This document shows positions 1 through 5,219 of a stretch of 17,872 bases of DNA, piece after piece (the first letter of the stretch is position 1; each line of letters starts with the position of its first letter). A program made the position numbers and the translations under genes. A model generated the notes under the pieces. The model had not been told where the DNA came from and did not search any database. It saw only the letters and a program-made list of their open reading frames with translations. This stretch comes from Alphaproteobacteria bacterium UBA6062 (GTDB taxonomy: Bacteria; Pseudomonadota; Alphaproteobacteria; Sneathiellales; Sneathiellaceae), in assembly GCA_002428885.1 (NCBI GenBank), contig DIYE01000274.1, positions 1 through 17,872 on the forward strand. Reading direction: 5' to 3'.

Positions 1-335
1 AGAAATCCGGCGTTATCAGCGGCTATCGTGCCCAGATCGACCCCGCCTCCCTGGATGCCGGACATATCGCTTTTGTGCAGGTGACATTGAGAGACACAAC
101 AACAGCTGCCCTTCAGGAATTTAACCTGGCGGTTCAGCAAATCCCAGAAATCCAGGCTTGCCATATGATCGCCGCCAATTTCGACTATCTCCTAAAGGTC
201 CGGACCAAGGATGTTTCCGAATACCGGCATTTCCTGGGCACCACCATCGCCCAGCTTCCCAAGGTCCAGCAAACCAGTACCTTTATCGTAATGGAATCCG
301 TCGTCGACCGGCTGACCTTCGATATCCCCAATTAA
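1..335 (+). CDS. Lrp/AsnC family transcriptional regulator, 3' part (partial)
   Basis: The reading frame is open from the first bases of the window (codons begin at position 3) to a TAA at 333-335. It gives about 110 residues of the C-terminal half of an Lrp/AsnC (feast/famine) regulator. The opening SGVISGYRAQIDPASL is the usual link out of the helix-turn-helix domain. What follows fits the RAM/AsnC ligand-binding fold: a beta strand (HIAFVQVTL), a helix, the segment IQACHMIAANFDYLLKVRTKD, and the closing FIVMESVVD strand. The N-terminal DNA-binding domain lies outside the window, so the ATG at 75 is internal and not the real start. Such proteins usually sense an amino acid and act on a neighbouring gene. 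The effector cannot be read from this fragment. The gene converges on the SLC13 permease gene with only 5 bases between the two stop codons and no visible terminator. Confidence 0.9.
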   Translation, partial: KSGVISGYRAQIDPASLDAGHIAFVQVTLRDTTTAALQEFNLAVQQIPEIQACHMIAANFDYLLKVRTKDVSEYRHFLGTTIAQLPKVQQTSTFIVMESVVDRLTFDIPN

Positions 336-340
336 GGAGA

Positions 341-2116
341 TTAGAGGGGCCAGAAAAACAGGATGGCTGGAACTGCTGTTGCCACAATCAGGATTTCAAG
401 CGGCAGGCCCATGCGCCAATAGTCTCCAAACTTGTATCCGCCCGGCCCCATGATGAGCGTGTTATTCTTGTGGCCAATGGGCGTCAGAAAAGCGCAGGAA
501 GCAGCAACGGCAACGGCCATCAAAAACGGATCGGCACTCACATTAAGCCGGCCGGCCACATCCACGGCAATCGGGGCCCCGACAACCGCCGTTGCCGTAT
601 TGTTAAGAACATCCGACAGGGTCATGATCACAACCATCAACACCGTCAGGACAACCATGGTCGGCAACCCGTCGGTCAGATTGACAATGCCTTGCGCGAT
701 CAGAGCAGTTCCCCCGGATTGCTCCAGCGCCGCGCCCAGCGGTATCATGGATCCCAAGAGCACAATAACCGGCCATTCCACCTGCTGATAGACTTCCTGC
801 AGAGGCACAATATCCAGAAACACATAAGCCGCCACAACAATCGCCAGCGCCACGGCAAGATAAAGCCCGCCAAAACTGGCGACGCCAATGGCTGCCGCAA
901 AGATGCCGGTGGCGAGCCAGGCCTTCTTATATTGGGTAACGGACAGTCCCCGTTCCGCGAGCGGCAAAACACCCAGCCAGGCAATCACATCATTCACCCG
1001 TTCACTCGGCCCCAGCAGCAGCAGGATATCACCGGCTTCGATATCAAGACGCCGGACCCTTTCCCGGAACCGCCGACCGTTTCGGGATACCCCCAGCAAA
1101 GTGACGCCATGGCGGGCTAACAGGCGCAGCGACAAAGCCGACCTTCCTTCAATCCGGGCATTTTCAGGGACAACCACTTCGGTGATAGACATACCACCGG
1201 AGGCCGCTTTTTCATGCCTTTTTTCGCCGTCAAATTCCAGCTTCAGGGCACCGCGAAACTGGTTGATGGCCTCAGGTCCCGCTTCCACGACCAGGATATC
1301 TCCGGCGCGAATTTCAACATTGCGGGCAAAGCCTGCCAGCCGCTTGTTATGACGCACAAGCCCTACAATGGAGACATCGTTTTCATCAGCAGCATCGTCC
1401 AGATCTCGGACCATCTGGCCAATGGCAGAAGATTTTTCACCGACCACAAGTTCAGCGAGATACCCTTCCAGATCCCGAAGTTCGCCGCTTGGGCTTTTAT
1501 CTTTGGAGCCACCCGGAATAAGCCGCCATCCGAAGAAGGCGACAAAAGCAATACCGACGACCGCACAGGCGAAGCCGACCGGTGCAAAATCGAACATGCC
1601 AAAAGGCTCGCCCAGCGCCTGCTCCCGATAGGCAGCGATAATGATATTAGGCGGCGTACCGATCAGGGTGATCATACCGCCAAGGATGGTGGCGAAGGCC
1701 AGTGGCATCAGAGTAATACGCGGAGAACGCTCCCCTTTCTTGGCTGCCTGAAGATCTACCGGCATCAAGAGGGCAAGGGCCGCCACGTTATTCATAAAGG
1801 CAGAAAAAATAGCGCCCAATCCGCTCATCGCCATGATGTGACGGGAAAGTTTAAGCTCCAAGGCCGTTATTTTCCGGGTGATCATGTCGATCGCGCCGGA
1901 ATTTACCAGGCCGCGGGAGACAATCAAAACCAGCGCCACAATGACCGTTGCCGGATGCCCGAACCCCGAAAAGGCTTCGCTGGTCGGAACGACACCGATC
2001 ACCAGCGCCAGGATCAGAGCGATAAAGGCAATCAGGTCATAGCGCCAGCGTCCCCAGAGAAGAAATACAAAGACACCGGCAAACAGACCGAACAGGGTTA
2101 TCTGATCCATCGACAT
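341..2116 (-). CDS. SLC13/DASS-family permease with two RCK-C (TrkA-C) domains
   Basis: This 591-residue inner-membrane transporter has the architecture common to bacterial SLC13-like permeases. A hydrophobic N-terminal half (about residues 1-200) carries FMNNVAALALLMPV at 107-120 and IGTPPN at 152-157. Two soluble TrkA-C/RCK-C domains follow (about 217-292 and 309-385; each contains an AGDIL strand). A second hydrophobic half (about 398-591) contains the matching LNNTATAVVGAPIA motif. Members move dicarboxylates, sulfate or other anions, usually with sodium, and the RCK-C domains are thought to gate transport. The substrate cannot be assigned from sequence. The ATG at 2116 is preceded by a good AGGGAGG ribosome-binding site; a second ATG two codons in is possible. 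The NTF2-like gene lies 28 bases upstream on the same strand, separated by a perfect stem-loop, so the two may share a transcript. Confidence 0.87.
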   Translation of the reverse strand: MSMDQITLFGLFAGVFVFLLWGRWRYDLIAFIALILALVIGVVPTSEAFSGFGHPATVIVALVLIVSRGLVNSGAIDMITRKITALELKLSRHIMAMSGLGAIFSAFMNNVAALALLMPVDLQAAKKGERSPRITLMPLAFATILGGMITLIGTPPNIIIAAYREQALGEPFGMFDFAPVGFACAVVGIAFVAFFGWRLIPGGSKDKSPSGELRDLEGYLAELVVGEKSSAIGQMVRDLDDAADENDVSIVGLVRHNKRLAGFARNVEIRAGDILVVEAGPEAINQFRGALKLEFDGEKRHEKAASGGMSITEVVVPENARIEGRSALSLRLLARHGVTLLGVSRNGRRFRERVRRLDIEAGDILLLLGPSERVNDVIAWLGVLPLAERGLSVTQYKKAWLATGIFAAAIGVASFGGLYLAVALAIVVAAYVFLDIVPLQEVYQQVEWPVIVLLGSMIPLGAALEQSGGTALIAQGIVNLTDGLPTMVVLTVLMVVIMTLSDVLNNTATAVVGAPIAVDVAGRLNVSADPFLMAVAVAASCAFLTPIGHKNNTLIMGPGGYKFGDYWRMGLPLEILIVATAVPAILFFWPL

Positions 2117-2131
2117 TATGCGCCCTCCCTG

Positions 2132-2151
2132 ATCCTGATATTTATCAGGAT
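2132..2151 (-). other. Perfect stem-loop between the NTF2-like gene and the SLC13 gene
   Basis: ATCCTGAT at 2132-2139 and ATCAGGAT at 2144-2151 form a perfect 8-bp stem with a 4-base loop. The stop codon of the NTF2-like gene (2145-2147) lies inside the stem, and the ribosome-binding site of the permease gene follows within about 15 bases. No T-run follows on either strand, so this does not look like a classical intrinsic terminator. An attenuating or mRNA-stabilising role is inference. Confidence 0.55.
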
Positions 2152-2543
2152 GCCTTGCCGAGCTTATTCAGCATCTCACCCATCTTGGCATGAATGAGGT
2201 TGATCGCTTTTAAAGGCCTCACCATCACTTTGAAATCGGTAATCAGGCCATCCTCATCGCAAGAGATCATATCAACACCGTTCAGGGTAACGCCGTCAAT
2301 AACCGTCTGGAATTCCAGGACAGCATCCCGCTCCCCGATCACTTCCCGCAGATATTTGAAATCATCCCCGTTCAGAACATTGAAGGCTGCGGCCAGATAC
2401 AAGGTCGTGATTTGCTTGCCTTCCTGCGGCGTATGAACCACCGGGGAGTGAAAAACCACATCCTCGTGCAGGATCGAATCCAGTCCCACCACGTCCTTAT
2501 CGCGGATAATCCGGTGCCAGTGATCAATTGTTTTCTGCATCAT
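2145..2543 (-). CDS. NTF2-like / SnoaL-fold protein of unknown function
   Basis: This 132-residue cytosolic protein (no signal peptide or membrane segment) has the pattern of the nuclear transport factor 2/SnoaL-like superfamily. An N-terminal helix, MQKTIDHWHRIIRDKDV, is followed by DSILHEDVVFHSPVVH, the typical 'low-activity, vulnerable cavity' segment. A central part with paired strands ends in VDMISCDEDGLITDFKVMVRPLKA. Similar stand-alone proteins are annotated as SnoaL-like polyketide cyclases or unknown, and the fold binds small hydrophobic ligands in a cone-shaped pocket. No catalytic residue can be asserted. The start at 2543 (ATGATG) has a GGGAG motif about 10 bases upstream; the second ATG would do equally well. 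The position upstream of the SLC13 permease suggests co-transcription but gives no firm functional clue. Confidence 0.75.
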   Translation of the reverse strand: MMQKTIDHWHRIIRDKDVVGLDSILHEDVVFHSPVVHTPQEGKQITTLYLAAAFNVLNGDDFKYLREVIGERDAVLEFQTVIDGVTLNGVDMISCDEDGLITDFKVMVRPLKAINLIHAKMGEMLNKLGKAS

Positions 2544-2555
2544 GTGAAGCGCTCC

Positions 2556-2600
2556 CGGCCCTCTTATGTCTGTTTAAAAAACACTCTAAAGAGAGGGCCG
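2556..2600 (-). other. Inverted repeat between znuB and the NTF2-like gene
   Basis: CGGCCCTCT at 2556-2564 and AGAGGGCCG at 2592-2600 are exact reverse complements separated by 27 bases. Inside the loop, read on the minus strand, CTCTTTAGAG is followed after two bases by six Ts. A small alternative terminator-like hairpin for the znuCB transcript is therefore possible. The outer arm abuts the ribosome-binding site of the NTF2-like gene. The structure is seen in the sequence; the role is inference. Confidence 0.4.
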
Positions 2601-2615
2601 ACAGATGTAAATGTT

Positions 2616-3437
2616 TCACAATGCGCTTCTCATTCTCGTGCGCTTGATCAGATGAGAGACAGGGAAAAGCAAGGCAAACATAAGGGTTGCCGATGTCACA
2701 ATGGACGGACCGGTCGGCGTGTCCAGATAGGCGGAACCGAATATTCCGCCAAACACGGCACATAAACCAAGCAGCGCCGCCAGGACGGCCATGGCTTCGG
2801 GACCGCGCACCCACTGCCTTGCAGTGGCGGCAGGAATAATCAAAAGAGAGGTAATCAACAGAATCCCGACAATCCGAATGGAAACCGCGACCACAATCGT
2901 CATCAGCAGCATCAACATCAGATTAACCCAGAAAGTTCTGACACCCTCTGCTTTCGCCAGATCTTCGTGGATCGTCATGAGCGCCAGTGACAACCAGTTT
3001 TTAAGCAACAGGGCAATGACAATAACGCCGCCGCCGTAAATCCAGTATAGATCTTCAGGCCGGACAGTGAGGATATCGCCAAACAGGTAGGAATGAAGAT
3101 CAAAGCGCTGATTTCCGGCGAAGCTAAGCGCCACCATCCCGATGGACAAAGCGGCATGAGCGAGGATACCCAAGAGTGTATCCGTCGCCAGAATACGAGT
3201 ATGCTGCAACCAGAGCAGGATAAGGGCAAAGCCGCTGCAAACAAGGATGGTTCCAAGGTTGCTGCTAATACCGGTCAGCAATCCAAGGGCGATACCCAGC
3301 AACGCACTATGGGCCAGAGAATCCCCGAAATAGGCCATCCGTCGCCAGACCACGAAACAGCCCAGCGGGCCTGCAATCAATGCAATACCGGTCCCAGCAG
3401 CAAGCGCCCGGATAATAAAAGGATCAAGATCAAACAT
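2616..3437 (-). CDS. znuB: Zinc ABC transporter permease ZnuB
   Basis: This is an integral membrane subunit of the ABC-3 (metal-chelate) permease family. It forms the channel through which zinc passes after release from a periplasmic binding protein. The MFDLDPFIIRAL start, the segment GPLGCFVVWRRMAYFGDSLAHSALLGIALG (the family's best-conserved stretch), several hydrophobic helices and the late LLITSLLIIPAATAR segment are typical. I chose the ATG at 3437 (273 residues) over the longer 295-residue version starting at 3503. The downstream start gives the usual family N-terminus and overlaps the end of znuC by only 8 bases, the usual form of translational coupling. The longer start would run far into znuC. 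The ORF ends at TGA 2616-2618. Manganese or iron transport is an alternative for this family, but the adjacent Zur-type regulator favours zinc. Confidence 0.87.
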   Translation of the reverse strand: MFDLDPFIIRALAAGTGIALIAGPLGCFVVWRRMAYFGDSLAHSALLGIALGLLTGISSNLGTILVCSGFALILLWLQHTRILATDTLLGILAHAALSIGMVALSFAGNQRFDLHSYLFGDILTVRPEDLYWIYGGGVIVIALLLKNWLSLALMTIHEDLAKAEGVRTFWVNLMLMLLMTIVVAVSIRIVGILLITSLLIIPAATARQWVRGPEAMAVLAALLGLCAVFGGIFGSAYLDTPTGPSIVTSATLMFALLFPVSHLIKRTRMRSAL

Positions 3438-4209
3438 GGGCTGGGTCTCCGGTCTCGCTATGGTCATGATCACGGCCATGAATGTGCTTATGATCATGGG
3501 CATGATCTTGATGATGATGGTGCTGGTAACTGGCCATCAGTTCCGCCATATCCGGCCCGAACAGGGAAATAAATTCAGGATCTTTTGTCACATGCCGGGG
3601 CTCTCCGTGACAACAGATTTCCTGGGATAGACAAACAACATTTTTGGTGGAAGACATGACCAGATGGAGGTCATGGGACACCATCAGAACGCTGAGCTCC
3701 CGTTCCCGGTAGACCCTGTCCAGCAACTTATAGAAGCCAAGCTGTCCGGTGATATCCAGGTTTTGTGCGGGCTCATCCAGAACCAGCAGATCCGGCTCAT
3801 TGAGCAAAGCTCGGGCCAGAAGGATACGCTGCAACTCGCCGCCGGAAAGGACTGCCAGAGGTTTATCGAGAAAGGAGGAAATTTCCGTTTCTTCAACAAC
3901 AGCAGCAAGTGCCGCTTTACCGACTTTCCGCCGGAGTGTCAGAAAACGTCCGGCGGTGATCGGGATGGTCGGATCGGCCACCAGGCGCTGCGGCACATAT
4001 CCGATTTTCAGGCCTTTTCGGGCGCTCACATGCCCCTGATCAGGCGAGAAAAACCCCATCAAACATTTAAGCAGCATGGATTTGCCGGCACCGTTTGGTC
4101 CGATAATGGTAATAAAATCCCGCTCGCCAATCTCAAGGGAGATCTCTTTCAGGATTTGCTGTGAATCGCGAAACACACTGACCTGCTTCGCGGAAATCAG
4201 ACTGTTCAT
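3430..4209 (-). CDS. znuC: Zinc ABC transporter ATP-binding protein ZnuC, histidine-rich tail
   Basis: This 259-residue ABC ATPase would power the ZnuB permease. All key motifs are intact: Walker A GPNGAGKS (37-44), Q-loop Q74, signature LSGGE (121-125), Walker B LLVLDEP (141-147) and the H-loop histidine in SHDLH (His179). The C-terminus carries an unusual run of histidines and acidic residues (about 230-250, HHHHQDHAHDH and onwards). Such tails are common in zinc and nickel transport proteins and probably bind or sense metal. The gene lies 16 bases downstream of zur and overlaps znuB by 8 bases. Its ribosome-binding site is weak, and the short gap is occupied by a CTAGGGTCAGG motif. Confidence 0.9.
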   Translation of the reverse strand: MNSLISAKQVSVFRDSQQILKEISLEIGERDFITIIGPNGAGKSMLLKCLMGFFSPDQGHVSARKGLKIGYVPQRLVADPTIPITAGRFLTLRRKVGKAALAAVVEETEISSFLDKPLAVLSGGELQRILLARALLNEPDLLVLDEPAQNLDITGQLGFYKLLDRVYRERELSVLMVSHDLHLVMSSTKNVVCLSQEICCHGEPRHVTKDPEFISLFGPDMAELMASYQHHHHQDHAHDHKHIHGRDHDHSETGDPAHV

Positions 4210-4225
4210 ACTTATAAACCTAGGG

Positions 4226-4708
4226 TCAGGACTTATTAATGTTGTACTTTTGGTTTGAGCGGCAGTCCTGACAGATACCCTCGATCTCGAGGGTAGTCCG
4301 GCTCGGAACGAAGCTGCTTTCCTCAGTCAGGTTCTTTACAACATTTGCCACCTGACTGGTGCAGCATTCTTTAATTTCCTGGCACTTCGAGCAGATCAGG
4401 AAATAACAATCCTGATGCTGTAACGGATGACTGCACCCCACATAGGCGTTCAAGCTGTTGATTTTATGAACCAATCCGTTTTCCTGCAGAAATTCAAGCG
4501 CCCGGTAGACGGTTGGTGGTTTGGCACTGTAATCTTCGCCAAGACGCTCCAGAAGATCATAAGCTTTAGCTGAGCCGTGATTCTCCCAGACCAGCTCCAG
4601 AACACGGCGGCGCAGGTCCGTAAACCGCAGCCCTCTCTCCTCGCAGATGCGATGGGCCGTCTGCAGGGCGTCTTCTATGCAAACCGTATGTTCATGGCAG
4701 CTATGCAT
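4226..4708 (-). CDS. zur: Fur-family zinc uptake regulator Zur
   Basis: This 160-residue Fur-family repressor would bind DNA when loaded with zinc and shut off uptake genes. The winged-helix region contains RFTDLRRRVLELV and the recognition segment PPTVYRALEFL (64-74). The C-terminal half has the two CxxC pairs of the structural zinc site (Cys106/Cys109 and Cys146/Cys149). It also has HKINSLNAYVGC with His81 and Cys92, which align by eye with the regulatory zinc ligands of E. coli Zur. This spacing and the ICSKCQ...CQDC pattern favour Zur over Fur, Mur or Irr. The N-terminus is extended and carries extra His/Cys (MHSCHEHTVC). The ATG at 4708 has only a weak GTGAG ribosome-binding site; no better in-frame start is visible upstream. 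It heads the operon with znuC and znuB and is probably autoregulated through the operator at 4736-4750. Confidence 0.88.
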   Translation of the reverse strand: MHSCHEHTVCIEDALQTAHRICEERGLRFTDLRRRVLELVWENHGSAKAYDLLERLGEDYSAKPPTVYRALEFLQENGLVHKINSLNAYVGCSHPLQHQDCYFLICSKCQEIKECCTSQVANVVKNLTEESSFVPSRTTLEIEGICQDCRSNQKYNINKS

Positions 4709-4735
4709 GCAGATCTCACTGTCATTCCTTAATTT

Positions 4736-4770
4736 TGTTACATTATAACATCATACCTTACAGGTAAACC
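4736..4770 (-). promoter_or_regulatory. Zur-type operator over the zur-znuCB promoter
   Basis: TGTTACATTATAACA at 4736-4750 is a near-perfect palindrome. Arms TGTTA and TAACA flank a 5-base centre, matching the GTTATA-centre-TATAAC style of proteobacterial Zur boxes. Read on the minus strand it contains a perfect -10 hexamer, TATAAT, at 4742-4747. A weak -35-like GTTTAC lies at about 4764-4769. Zur binding here would cover the -10 element and block transcription of zur-znuC-znuB. The site is about 50 bases from the -35 of the divergent B12 operon. Confidence 0.7.
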
Positions 4771-4801
4771 TCTTCCAATGCTGCAGAGCAATATAAATCT
4801 G

Positions 4802-4831
4802 TTGACACAAAAAAAACCTTTCAGCATGTTA
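4802..4831 (+). promoter_or_regulatory. Probable sigma-70 promoter of the B12 uptake operon
   Basis: A perfect -35 hexamer TTGACA lies at 4802-4807. It is followed after 17-18 bases by CATGTT/ATGTTA as a weak -10 (4825-4831). Transcription would start at about 4838, exactly where the riboswitch P1 stem begins, which supports the assignment. Confidence 0.5.
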
Positions 4832-4837
4832 GGCGCC

Positions 4838-5058
4838 GATAGTGGTTCCGTGACAAATAACGGTGAAAAGGGAACATGGTGCGACGTACCCATCAGGGAT
4901 CAAATCCATGGCTGCCCCCGCAACTGTAAGCGGTTTGGGTCAAGCCCCATTAATGGGGTCTGACCCTAGTTCTTTTCCGATAGACCACTGACAGCCAGCC
5001 GGCTGTCGGGAAGGTGGAAACAGGACGATGACCCGCGAGCCAGGAGACCTGCCCTATC
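4838..5058 (+). ncRNA. Cobalamin (AdoCbl-type) riboswitch
   Basis: The conserved landmarks of the cobalamin riboswitch are present in order. These are GGTGAAAAGGGAAC (4862-4875), GGCTGCCCCCGCAACTGTAA (4910-4929), CCACTG (4985-4990), GGGAAGGTGG (5008-5017), GATGACCCGCGAGCC (5027-5041) and the B12-box end CAGGAGACCTGCC (5041-5053). Terminal stem P1 can form between GATAG (4838-4842) and CTATC (5054-5058). Binding of adenosylcobalamin should lower expression of the downstream B12 uptake genes. A 30-base palindromic insert at 4937-4966 enlarges a peripheral region that is variable in the family, so the core appears intact. Confidence 0.95.
4937..4966 (+). repeat. Palindromic insert inside the riboswitch
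   Basis: GGGTCA (4937-4942) and TGACCC (4961-4966) flank an inner perfect palindrome, CCCCATTAATGGGG (4945-4958). Together they make a nearly continuous hairpin. Its position between the GTAAGCGG and CCACTG landmarks is peripheral to the ligand-binding core. It resembles the GGGTCTGACCC-type REP palindromes scattered in many bacterial genomes; that identification rests on memory and is not proven here. Confidence 0.6.
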
Positions 5059-5219
5059 CGTCACCCGATCTTTGACACGGGGTGTGTCAAGGCACGGCTT
5101 TCCGTTGAGGTGACACCTTTAAGGTGCCGGCTGACGGGATACGTAATTTCTCATCAAAAAAGCCGACAAAATAATAACAAACCGTGCCGGTTTTCCGGTC
5201 CGGATAGTGAGGTGTATGG
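5056..5219 (+). promoter_or_regulatory. btuB leader and candidate riboswitch expression platform
   Basis: About 160 bases separate the riboswitch core from btuB. Visible structure includes a perfect 7-bp hairpin, TTGACAC/GTGTCAA (5072-5078/5084-5090). There is also a possible anti-P1 helix pairing ATCCGTCA (5056-5063, overlapping the P1 strand) with TGACGGGAT (5132-5140, one bulge). GGCACGG (5091-5097) is complementary to CCGTGCC (5182-5188). ACACCT (5113-5118) is complementary to the ribosome-binding region AGGTGT (5210-5215). No T-run follows a strong stem, so control of translation is more likely than transcription termination. The mechanism is inference. Confidence 0.45.

Noticed and set aside
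158..1120. Long plus-strand open frame opposite the SLC13 gene
   Set aside because: The translation is rich in Arg, Gln, His and Pro with no domain pattern, and the minus strand encodes a clear transporter; it is an antisense shadow.
1214..2197. 327-residue plus-strand open frame
   Set aside because: Same antisense shadow of the SLC13 gene, with no ribosome-binding site and a low-complexity basic composition.
3438..3503. Longer N-terminus for ZnuB (start at 3503)
   Set aside because: It would overlap znuC by 74 bases and add residues atypical for the family; the start at 3437 gives the usual N-terminus.
4778..4963. 61-residue open frame upstream of btuB
   Set aside because: It lies across the cobalamin riboswitch core, whose conserved RNA landmarks explain the sequence, and it has no ribosome-binding site.
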